From: Bacillota bacterium
GTDB taxonomy: Bacteria; Bacillota; Clostridia; Acetivibrionales; DTU013
Direction of reading: 5' to 3'
NCBI GenBank assembly: GCA_023426125.1
Contig: JAFABI010000073.1
Location: 192,560-256,559, forward strand
DNA: 64,000 bases
Position 1 is the first letter of the stretch. Every line of letters starts with the position of its first letter. Of the stretch, positions 44,819 to 52,861 are shown one piece after another. The notes beneath the pieces are model-generated. The model saw only the letters and a list, made by a program, of their open reading frames with translations. It was not told the DNA's origin and made no database searches. Both the position numbers and the translations under genes were made by a program.

Positions 44819-45199
44819 CTAACAATCAACCGAACTCAATGCCTTTGTTAATAATGGCGAGGCTATATATAGTGCTTTGAGATTATCTTTGAGCATCGCA
44901 TACTGCCAAGTGCCCTGTGCTAATTTTTGCCGGGCTTTTTCACTTTTGCTAATCAGCGAAGCTATTGGTGCAAGCGCTTTTTCCAGGTCCTCTTTCGTAT
45001 ATATGTCCGATATATCTTGCTCGGCTAATTCTTTTTTTATCAATGACGAGGCGATATAAAGCGCTTTAATCCTGTTCTTTTGCAACGTGTGCTGGGAAAT
45101 GCCCTGCGTAAACTTTTTTTGCGCTTTCTCACTCCGGTCAATCATTGAAGCTATGGCTCGGAGTGCTTCCTCCATATCTTTTTTCGTGAAATTGTCCAT
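44819..45199 (-). CDS. Small helical protein with an internal tandem duplication
   Basis: 126 aa from ATG 45199 (GGAG 9 bases upstream; ATG 45214 also possible). Residues 4-58 and 67-121 are two 55-residue repeats about half identical, without gaps: TKKDMEEALRAIASMIDRSE versus TKEDLEKALAPIASLISKSE, and IKALYIASSLIKKEL versus LKALYIASPLLTKAL. All-helical, charged, no membrane segment. I do not recognise a function. It converges with the BlaR1-like gene. Confidence 0.75.
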   Translation of the reverse strand: MDNFTKKDMEEALRAIASMIDRSEKAQKKFTQGISQHTLQKNRIKALYIASSLIKKELAEQDISDIYTKEDLEKALAPIASLISKSEKARQKLAQGTWQYAMLKDNLKALYIASPLLTKALSSVDC

Positions 45200-45402
45200 A
45201 AACTCAAACTCCATAACTTAAGTTGACTTTTTATCCCATAAACTAATTATATACCGATAAAAGCAAGAGGACAAGCATAACTGCCCGTTCTCTTTGCTTC
45301 GTTCCAGATATAGCACAAATTTGCTAATCCTCTAAGGCTATTACCGTTAAGATACTCTCTGTAAATCAATCAATGCCGGGTCGCATTATGTAGCTTTAGA
45401 AT

Positions 45403-46198
45403 TTAAGGTTTTTTCGCCATGCACAAAATAATAGTATCAGAAAGAGTAAATTCACCGCCGCAACGGTCAATTATATCGGCAATTTCTCTCAAGAACGGTA
45501 TCCTGATGTCATCGGGTATTGCCTTATGGTCTGAATATGTGCTGATAAGTGTAGCATAATCTTCTGCATTAAATGTTCTTGCGCTATAGTAAAGTTTATC
45601 ATTCACATCAACAAAGCCATATTGTTTTAACGTACTAGACCTATTCAGACGTTTTTCCTCAGCTTGCTGCCGCCTTAATTGCAGGCTTGGCAAAGGCTTA
45701 TTTTCTCTGAAAAATTGACTATGCTTCCTGTAGACTTTTTGAAACTCCTCATGTATGTGTGTATGTTCTTCAGCAGGAGCAGGTTGGTTTGAAAACCATG
45801 AAAATACGCCCCCGCTTTTCAATAATCCATATACTTTCGGAAGCCCTGTTTCTTGCGGTATCCAATGGAAAGCTGATGCGGAATAAATTAAGTCATAAGC
45901 ATCTTTATTGAGTGGAACACTTTCAAAATCCTGATTGATTACTTCAAAACTCTTAAATTCCGCAAACTTCTCCCTTGAAAATTGTGCTAATTTATCACCT
46001 ATTTCAATGGCAGTTACTTTACACCCGGTTCTTAAAAAGGCAATGTTGCCTGACCTGTGCCAATTCCTATTTCAAGTGCTCTTTTATTTCTGTCAAGACT
46101 TGAAAACCGAATTACGTCGTCAAACAGCTCGTTTGTATATGTTGGACGAAATCTGTCATAGGTTGGAGCATCCATATTGAATGTTAAGCGTAAATCCA
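45403..46198 (-). pseudogene. Class I SAM-dependent methyltransferase, frameshifted
   Basis: Reading left from ATG 46198 the frame gives FNMDAPTYDRFRPTYTNELF and the SAM motif ALEIGIGTGQATLPF, then hits a stop inside the five-A run at 46034-46038. Shifting by one base restores RTGCKVTAIEIGDKLAQF, INQDFESVPL, YDLIYSASAFHWI and joins the open frame ending at 45403. One base is missing in a homopolymer, so this is a pseudogene or a sequencing error. AT-rich compared with the window. Confidence 0.85.
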
Positions 46199-46384
46199 TT
46201 ATTATACCCCCATTAAAAATAATGCTTGCTTCTTTATTTTTGCTCTGAAACCCATTATAGCCTTAATTTGTATGTGTTTGTCAAATTATATCACACTTAT
46301 TCGCATGAAAACAGACATAGCTTCCCCTCTGCGGGAAATTATGTCTGTTTTGAAAGTTAGGTGAATATAGATAACGTCAATTGC

Positions 46385-47026
46385 TTATATTGTAAATACG
46401 CTTTCGTTTATTTTTGCAGCTGTTACTTCCGCAAAGTCAAGCATGTCAGAAAGTGTTATCACTTTGAATTTATACTCTAAATTTGATTTGCGGTTATTGT
46501 ACATATTATGTATCATTTCACCTATTAACCTTGTTAAATCATCAGCATTAACAGTGTCAGGCAAATAATAGTCTGTGGATTGCTTCAATAACGACCATAC
46601 TTGTTCTTTATTTTCAAGACTTTCTAATAAGCGTGAATCAATCTCTATGCAATCCTTAATGTAATCTTCTATATAATTCTTGTCTAGTGTTAGCCTTACA
46701 GGAGTCCAGAATCTGCTTGTATACGCAATATCAGTGAAGATATGAGTAAAATATCCAAATATAAAATCAGGATTTATTGTATCATTATATTTTTGGATAT
46801 TAAATTTTAAACTATTTTCCCATTCATCATAATTAGTATAATAACCCCAACCCTCATCACCAACACAAAAATGTGTTAACGCTTTTTCAGAGTGTTGGCA
46901 TCCTTGCCTAAACATAATTGCATCTGGGGCAAGAGACCCTTTATAAAATGCACTAATATCTTTTATGTTGTTATCGCTTCCTAATAATTTCTGAGCAACT
47001 TTTAAATGTACCATAAAATAGCCCAT
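46385..47026 (-). CDS. Zinc-dependent phospholipase C-like protein
   Basis: 213 aa. Pattern of the PLC-like fold: KVAQKLLG, FYKGSLAPDAIMFR, THFCVGDEGW, and FIFGYFTHIFTDIAYTSRFW with the metal histidine and aspartates. AAGGAGA precedes ATG 47026. Low G+C and its neighbours suggest horizontal acquisition. The enzymatic activity is unproven. Confidence 0.65.
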   Translation of the reverse strand: MGYFMVHLKVAQKLLGSDNNIKDISAFYKGSLAPDAIMFRQGCQHSEKALTHFCVGDEGWGYYTNYDEWENSLKFNIQKYNDTINPDFIFGYFTHIFTDIAYTSRFWTPVRLTLDKNYIEDYIKDCIEIDSRLLESLENKEQVWSLLKQSTDYYLPDTVNADDLTRLIGEMIHNMYNNRKSNLEYKFKVITLSDMLDFAEVTAAKINESVFTI

Positions 47027-47264
47027 TGATTATCTCCTTTTAAAAACGGACATTATATAAAAATTTGAACATAGTATATCAAAAAAATTGAAAAAGCAAA
47101 AGGAGTAAACCATGGTCAAGTCCTTTTTTATATTTATAAAAGGCAAATATATTTGGGATTACATGGGTCTGCATTAAAGTCTTAAAGTTAATTATATGCG
47201 AGTTTAAAGCGATTGCTTACACCCATTTGAGCTGATTTTCATGTAAATTCGGGCAAAAAGCAAA

Positions 47265-47300
47265 CAGGATTGCCTTTTACTTTCGTAAAAGACAATCCTG
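47265..47300 (-). terminator. Terminator after tRNA-Leu(CAA)
   Basis: On the minus strand CAGGATTGTCTTTTAC-GAAA-GTAAAAGGCAATCCTG forms a long stem with one mismatch and a GAAA tetraloop, then TTTGCTTTTTG. Confidence 0.88.
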
Positions 47301-47307
47301 TCTTTTC

Positions 47308-47394
47308 TGGTGGGGGTGGTCGGAGTCGAACCGACACGATATCACTATCGCTGGATTTTGAGTCCAGTGCGTCTGCCAGTTTCACCACACCCCC
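47308..47394 (-). tRNA. tRNA-Leu (anticodon CAA)
   Basis: Acceptor GGGGGTG pairs with CACCCCC. D-arm AAACTGGCAGAC, anticodon stem CTGGA/TCCAG around CTCAAAA (anticodon CAA, UUG codon), long variable arm GCGATAGTGATATCGT, T-arm GTCGGTTCGACTCCGAC. CCA is encoded at the 3' end. Confidence 0.95.
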
Positions 47395-47484
47395 GCAGAT
47401 GTAATTTGCTTTATTATATTAACACATACTTTTCTATAAATCAAGACCATTTTCAGGCAATGTACGGTAAAAAAATAATTCATT

Positions 47485-48318
47485 TCATACCTTTTTACAC
47501 AGCTCATACAGGTCCGTCCGTCTGTGCTTAAGCAACGGCAGTTCTCTGCGGACCCTGTCGATTTCTTCTGCCCCAATATCGGCAAAAACAATCGCTTCCT
47601 TCTCTGACGTCCGTTGAAGAACGCTTCCCCACGGCGATGCAACCATAGAATTGCCATACGCTGTATAGGAAGCTGTAAGGCTTCTCGCCGGCGATGCTGC
47701 CGCTACATAAACCTGATTGTCCAGCGCCCTTGCACGGATGAGAAGCTCCCAATGCGCAGGGCCTGTCACCATGTTGAAGGCTCCCGGGATGATAATGACT
47801 TCCGCCCCCTCCAGGGCCATAAGACGCGAAAGCTCCGGAAATCTTATATCGTAGCATATTGCTATCCCGATTTTGCAGAACTCGGTCTCAACAATTGTAC
47901 TATCCCCGCCGCTGGATAAGACTTCCGACTCCATAAATCTTATTTTCCCTTTGACATCAATATCAAAGAGATGCATTTTCCGATGCCTGCCAAGGATCGC
48001 ACCTTCTCTGCCAAATACGAAGCATGTATTGTAAAGATTTGTGCCGTCACGCTCGGGTATCGATCCGGCGACTACATAGATACCAAGCTCTGCAGCTTTT
48101 TTTGAAATAGCTCCGGCGGTAGGGCTGTCCGGCATACTCTCCGCATATTCGCCAAATTTTTTATTATCATATGGACAATTGAACATTTCAGGCAGTACTG
48201 CAACCGCTGCTCCGCCATCGGCGGCTTTATCAAGCATTTGCAGTGCTTTTGCCACATTTGTTTGCTTGCAGTCAACAACATCCATCTGGCACAAGGCCAG
48301 TCTGAAGTCTTTCGTCAT
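47485..48318 (-). CDS. Carbon-nitrogen hydrolase, Nit2/omega-amidase-like
   Basis: 277 aa. Nitrilase-superfamily catalytic triad: Glu in VLPEMFNCPY, Lys in HRKMHLFDID, Cys in ICYDIRFPE. HLFDIDVKGKIRFMES is typical of Nit2-like omega-amidases, which hydrolyse alpha-ketoglutaramate-type substrates. ATG 48318 is preceded by GGAGGAG. Confidence 0.9.
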   Translation of the reverse strand: MTKDFRLALCQMDVVDCKQTNVAKALQMLDKAADGGAAVAVLPEMFNCPYDNKKFGEYAESMPDSPTAGAISKKAAELGIYVVAGSIPERDGTNLYNTCFVFGREGAILGRHRKMHLFDIDVKGKIRFMESEVLSSGGDSTIVETEFCKIGIAICYDIRFPELSRLMALEGAEVIIIPGAFNMVTGPAHWELLIRARALDNQVYVAAASPARSLTASYTAYGNSMVASPWGSVLQRTSEKEAIVFADIGAEEIDRVRRELPLLKHRRTDLYELCKKV

Positions 48319-48467
48319 AAGCTCCTCCACTAATTTTTTACGGTCATAATAAGTTTAACCTAAAACCGAGACAAAATCCATAGCTGCTGCTCATCATTTC
48401 CTGTAGGATTTTACAGCACTGCCGCTTCACAACACTTGCTGTATTGCTTGAAACCAATTAAATGCTT

Positions 48468-48475
48468 CATACACT
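48468..48475 (+). promoter_or_regulatory. Candidate sigma-E/sigma-K -10 element of cotJ operon
   Basis: CATACACT (followed by A) fits the mother-cell sigma factor -10 pattern CATACA-T / CATANNNTA, about 90 bases before cotJA. The -35 is not clear. In Bacillus the cotJ operon is sigma-E dependent. Confidence 0.45.
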
Positions 48476-48566
48476 ATTGTGAAGCAAGATTATGGTTAAC
48501 ATCAGAACCTTTTTATGTAAACACGAATACTATAATACTAAAATGATGAAATCTGGAGGTAGTCTG

Positions 48567-48773
48567 ATGAAAACAACGGAATGTTACGATATGTGCAAAA
48601 TGCAGTATTTCTGCCCTCAACCCATAACCAACGCACGGCTGGCACATGCCTATGTCCCCTTCCAGCACCTCATGTGCCTTTATCCTCCTGAAAAAGCGCT
48701 GGAGCAGGGTACCATATTTCCGGAGCTGGCCTGGCCTTATGGTACGGAGCATGAATATACCGTTGATGCATGA
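48567..48773 (+). CDS. cotJA: Spore coat associated protein CotJA
   Basis: 68 aa. NARLAHAYVPFQHLMCLYPPEKALEQGTIFPEL is split over the CotJA signature around residues 25-60. ATG 48567 lies behind GGAGG; the longer frame from 48492 has no such site. First of three genes. Confidence 0.93.
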   Translation: MKTTECYDMCKMQYFCPQPITNARLAHAYVPFQHLMCLYPPEKALEQGTIFPELAWPYGTEHEYTVDA

Positions 48774-48787
48774 TTGGAGGTGTCGGT

Positions 48788-49036
48788 ATGGATATAGCAC
48801 GTCAAAGAAAACTGGATGAAGTCATGGCAGCCGATTTTATGCTGTACGATCTTGGTTTGTATTTGAATACACATCCCAATGACCAAAGGGCTTTGTGCAT
48901 TTATATAAATTGCGTGCCAAGGGCCAAATGGTTAAGGGAAAATTACGAGCAGATGTATGGTCCCATTACGGCCAGAGCAAGCTACAGCTATCCATGGCCC
49001 TGGATCAATAGTCCCTGGCCCTGGGAATGGCAATAA
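48788..49036 (+). CDS. cotJB: Spore coat protein CotJB
   Basis: 82 aa. Family core MAADFMLYDLGLYLNTHPND and IYINCVPRAKWLRENYE; the C-terminus is rich in Pro/Trp (YPWPWINSPWPWEW). GGAGGTG precedes ATG 48788. Partner of CotJC in the coat. Confidence 0.93.
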   Translation: MDIARQRKLDEVMAADFMLYDLGLYLNTHPNDQRALCIYINCVPRAKWLRENYEQMYGPITARASYSYPWPWINSPWPWEWQ

Positions 49037-49053
49037 AAGGAGGTATGGAATCC

Positions 49054-49671
49054 ATGTGGATCTATGAAAAGAAACTTGAATTTCCGGTAAGAATAAAAAC
49101 CTGTAACCCAAAGATGGCAAAATATATCATTACCCAGTACGGCGGGCCGGACGGTGAACTTGCAGCATCCATCAGGTATCTCAGCCAGCGCTTCTCCATG
49201 CCCACTGAAATGGCAAAGGCTACGCTTAACGACATAGGCACCGAAGAGCTTGCGCATCTTGAAATGATAGGTTCCATGGTGCATCAGCTGACAAAGGGCG
49301 TACCGGCCAAAGTGCTGGAGGCGGAAGGGCTTGGATCCTATTATACACAGCATGACCATGCTGTGTATCCGGTTGATGCATCAGGCGTACCTTTCACAGC
49401 AGCCGTCCTCCAATCAATGGGCGATCCGATTGCCGACCTGACGGAGGACCTTGCTGCCGAGCAAAAAGCCAGAGCGACCTATGAAAACCTGATAAATCTA
49501 ACAGATGATCCGGATTTGCTCGACCCGCTGAGATTCCTGCGTGAGCGGGAAATCGTACATTTCCAGCGTTTTGGCGAAACTCTCAGGGTTGTGCAGGATA
49601 CTCTGGCTCAGAAGAAGCATTTTGTACAAAAACCCATCTATGAAGACAATATGCCAAATAAGACATATTGA
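49054..49671 (+). CDS. cotJC: CotJC manganese-catalase-like coat protein
   Basis: 205 aa. Ferritin-like Mn-catalase fold: QYGGPDGELAASIRYLSQRF, IGTEELAHLEMIGSMVHQL (metal Glu/His), DLAAEQKARATYENL, and LREREIVHFQRFGE. ATG 49054 is 10 bases from GGAGG. Presumed peroxide protection or structural role in the spore coat. Confidence 0.95.
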   Translation: MWIYEKKLEFPVRIKTCNPKMAKYIITQYGGPDGELAASIRYLSQRFSMPTEMAKATLNDIGTEELAHLEMIGSMVHQLTKGVPAKVLEAEGLGSYYTQHDHAVYPVDASGVPFTAAVLQSMGDPIADLTEDLAAEQKARATYENLINLTDDPDLLDPLRFLREREIVHFQRFGETLRVVQDTLAQKKHFVQKPIYEDNMPNKTY

Positions 49672-49771
49672 GCAAAATTTTTTATGGATCGGCCAAGTAA
49701 ATTAAAAGTCCGGGGGCATCGAGCTCCATGCGACTTTTTGTGATTGCCTTTGGGCAATACCGCTGATGGCA

Positions 49772-49800
49772 ACGGCTGGCATGTGTCCAGCCGTTTTATT
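49772..49800 (+). terminator. cotJ operon terminator
   Basis: ACGGCTGG (49772-49779) and CCAGCCGT (49787-49794) form a perfect stem, followed by TTTATT. A weaker AAAAGTC/GACTTTTT hairpin lies 50 bases before. Confidence 0.88.
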
Positions 49801-49935
49801 AGCATTTCCACCGACGCAAGGTGTTGGCAAAAGGTTGGAATGATTCTCCACGGCTTATTAATGGCGTAGGCCAGGAATACGATGTAAAAGCACATGGCTT
49901 TCCGTACCGGGATCTTATGAATAACCCGCCACCCT

Positions 49936-50348
49936 TTACCGCTTCTTCTTATAACGACCTAATTCAAAGGAAATTTGTCGGTTGTAGACAAATTTCCTTA
50001 CATCTAACTGCGCCAGTTTCAGCAGCGGCGACAAATCGCCGTCCGTAACGCTGCTCAGGCCGATCTGCTCCAGATGGGAAAATTCCTCAATGCCGGCCAG
50101 GGATTTGACGGGTATCTGCCGCATATGCAGGTATTTCAATTCTTTATCCCCTTGAAAGCCTTTATGGAAGTAATATTCGTCCCTTCCGCGTCGATATTTT
50201 CCAGCAGAGGACAGCCAGCCAATGCGGATAGATCGGTTACGCGGGTAGCGTACAAGCACAAATTCCGCAGGCCAGGCAAAGCAGCCAGCGGCGATACATC
50301 ATCGACAGGATTGTGCCGAAGGTCGATAAGTTCCAGTGAAGCGGGCAA
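49936..50348 (-). pseudogene. Leucine-rich-repeat protein remnant, frameshifted
   Basis: Two overlapping frames carry consecutive 22-residue LRR units: LELIDLRHNPVDDVSPLAAL, LRNLCLYATRVTDLSALAGC, LENIDAEGTNITSIKAFKG, and after a one-base shift near 50145 ELKYLHMRQIPVKSLAGIEE and LEQIGLSSVTDGDLSPLLKL. The missing base is in a GGGG run. The upstream frame runs directly into the dGTPase stop, with no ribosome binding site, so the N-terminus is also lost. Confidence 0.75.
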
Positions 50349-50378
50349 TTTCCATATGCGTGTCCATATTATAATACT

Positions 50379-51932
50379 CTACTCATATATTCCATTCAAT
50401 TCCTGATAAAGCGATTTTGCATATGAATCAGTCATGCCGCTTATATAGTCGGATACCAGCAGCAAACGCAGATATATGTCTTGATTTCGTATTGCCAGCC
50501 TTTTTTCCTCAGGTCCCATCTCCCAGCTCTCCAACTTTTCCATTTCAATTTCAAAATTGCGGAGTTCAATGCTATAGGTATCCCGATAATTTTCTGAAAA
50601 TAGGGAATATAGCTTTTTATACGCCTGAATTTCAATGAAATTGTTACTTTTATATTTTTCATCGTGGAACAAAACCGCCGGCACGAATTTATCGAGCAAG
50701 CTGGAAAGGATCGTATTTGCGGCAAGCTCCAGTTTTATAATCTCCCGGTTCGGGAATATGAAGTTATTCATAATATCCTGCAAGATTTCTGCAGAGTGGG
50801 TATGATTCGTATCATAAAATAAATCCTGGTGAAATGTTCCGCTCATAATCTCCTGATAATGCCTGTCAAAGCAATAGGCAGCACAATACATAAGCCATTC
50901 CTGCGCATACGGAATCCAATTTTGTATTATATACAAATCGATGTTTGAGATATTCTTATTGAATTTGGAGTGGTTTCTCGCCACGTCATCTTTTATCTGG
51001 CAAAGCTTGTTAAAAAGCTCATTCATTTTTGAATGGTCGTTTTTTGGAAATTTCATACATAATTCACGTCGCTGATCATCGATGAATGTTAACAAGTCCG
51101 ATAAATTAAACAAGCCCTTTTTCATGGCATCCTCAATGTCGGCAGTTTTATACGAAATATCATCGGAAATTTCAAGAATAAGGGCCAGGGGATGCCGGCA
51201 ATTTTTTGCCCCGGTTATCTCCGTAATCTTTTTATATGCTTCCGCTTCAGAGTAAAAATAACCCATCTTTTTGCAGGTAAGGTTATATTCTGCATCTTTC
51301 TTTTTCTTTACACCGCCGGAAGATGTAGGATATTTAATTAGGGTATTAAGTACAGCGCTCGTCAGGTTTAACCCAAAGTCGCTGTCTTGAAAATGCAGCT
51401 TGGTTAAAACTCTTAATGCCTGCGCATTTCCATCGAAGCTGGCCAGATCGCGTTGAAATTTTTCATCCAATATATCACTTAGCGGAACATTCTTGCCATC
51501 CTGCACAATGGCATATTTTTTCAGGTTAAATGAAAACCATTTTTTTATAATTTCTTCTCCAAAATGCCCAAAAGGAGGATTCCCTATATCATGCAGCAAG
51601 CCGGCACATGCCAGCACGTCGGGAATATTCACTATGGCGATTTGATCTTCCCTATCCAAAGTTTTTGTCTTTATTTTTGACAGCACCATAACGCCAAGCA
51701 TTTTTGCGATAGAAGCGGTCTCATACGAATGTGTAAGTCTCGTACGGACAAAATCACTTTTATCCAATGGGAACACCTGCGTCTTATCCTGCAAGCGTCT
51801 AAAGGATGCGCAGGAAATAATCCTTCTATAGTCTTTTTCAAACTCACTTCTGGGATATTTCCCTTCTGTGTATTTTTCAATAACAATCGGATCGCCAAGT
51901 CTTTCTTCAGAAAGTAAATTGCCCCACTTCAA
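50379..51932 (-). CDS. dgt: Deoxyguanosinetriphosphate triphosphohydrolase-like protein
   Basis: 517 aa. HD-type dNTP triphosphohydrolase: YRRIISCASFRRLQDKTQVF, LTHSYETASIA, CAGLLHDIGNPPFGHFGEE, and ALILEISDDISYKTADIEDA. Converts dNTPs to nucleosides and triphosphate. TTG 51932 is chosen because GAGGTG is 6 bases away; ATG 51938 abuts the ribosome binding site. Confidence 0.9.
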   Translation of the reverse strand: MKWGNLLSEERLGDPIVIEKYTEGKYPRSEFEKDYRRIISCASFRRLQDKTQVFPLDKSDFVRTRLTHSYETASIAKMLGVMVLSKIKTKTLDREDQIAIVNIPDVLACAGLLHDIGNPPFGHFGEEIIKKWFSFNLKKYAIVQDGKNVPLSDILDEKFQRDLASFDGNAQALRVLTKLHFQDSDFGLNLTSAVLNTLIKYPTSSGGVKKKKDAEYNLTCKKMGYFYSEAEAYKKITEITGAKNCRHPLALILEISDDISYKTADIEDAMKKGLFNLSDLLTFIDDQRRELCMKFPKNDHSKMNELFNKLCQIKDDVARNHSKFNKNISNIDLYIIQNWIPYAQEWLMYCAAYCFDRHYQEIMSGTFHQDLFYDTNHTHSAEILQDIMNNFIFPNREIIKLELAANTILSSLLDKFVPAVLFHDEKYKSNNFIEIQAYKKLYSLFSENYRDTYSIELRNFEIEMEKLESWEMGPEEKRLAIRNQDIYLRLLLVSDYISGMTDSYAKSLYQELNGIYE

Positions 51933-52050
51933 CTGCATCACCTCATAAAATTTTATTTTCACAATATCCTGTCTTTTATAACTGATTACCCTTGAACCAT
52001 AGCAGTTCCCTAGCGAAGACATGGGTTTTAAATGACAGCAAAAATATGTT

Positions 52051-52809
52051 CTATATCGCCGGCATGACGTTCCCGCCGCAAACCGGGATATAGGCGCCCG
52101 TTATATAGCTTGCCAGATCCGAAGCGAGGAATGCAACTACGTTGGCGATTTCCTGATCTGTGCCCCTTCGCTTCAGCGGAACGCTCTTTTCATAATCGCC
52201 TGCCGTATAATTTTGCTTTCTATCCCTGTCGCTTATGGTCCAGCCCGGCGCAACCTGATTGACGGTTATCTGATGTTCCCCTACTTCCTTTGCCAGGATC
52301 CTTAAAACACCGTCCATTCCCCTCTTTCCCGCTACATAGGCGGATTGGTTGGGGGAGTTTTGCATGGCGCACTCGGTATTTATCCCGATAAACCTGCCGC
52401 TTTTTTTCTCAATCATGGAAGGAATAAACGCCTTGGCCATAAAAACATTCTGCATGACGCATGACTTAAACTGGCTCTCATAATCTTTGGCATCCTGCTC
52501 CAATATATTAGCCCACTGATATTGGATGACTGCGTTATTCACTATGATATCAGGGGCACCCAGGCCCTTTATTACCTTATCCTTCATTTCCATAATTGAA
52601 TCAGAATCCGTAATATCCGCCTTCACAATAAGGGCCCTGCTGCCTGCTTTTGTGATGTCGTCCAATAGGTCCTTCGCATTTTTTTCATTATTCAAATAAT
52701 GAATGGCTATATCCGCTCCGCAACGTGCAAGCGTACGTACCATGACTCTTCCCAATTCGCCTGTAGCTCCGGTGACCAGCGCAATTTTTCCGGATAAATT
52801 AATTTCCAT
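52051..52809 (-). CDS. SDR-family oxidoreductase
   Basis: 252 aa. Rossmann motif VTGATGELGR, VNNA, and the catalytic YVAGK (Tyr and Lys). The usual catalytic Ser, 13 residues before Tyr, is Thr in INTECAM. Similar to 3-oxoacyl-ACP reductases, but isolated from fatty-acid genes, so the substrate is unknown. Confidence 0.85.
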   Translation of the reverse strand: MEINLSGKIALVTGATGELGRVMVRTLARCGADIAIHYLNNEKNAKDLLDDITKAGSRALIVKADITDSDSIMEMKDKVIKGLGAPDIIVNNAVIQYQWANILEQDAKDYESQFKSCVMQNVFMAKAFIPSMIEKKSGRFIGINTECAMQNSPNQSAYVAGKRGMDGVLRILAKEVGEHQITVNQVAPGWTISDRDRKQNYTAGDYEKSVPLKRRGTDQEIANVVAFLASDLASYITGAYIPVCGGNVMPAI

Positions 52810-52861
52810 CGAGTATTCCTCCCCTGCATGCGCAAAATGTACTTTTAATTTACATCAACAG

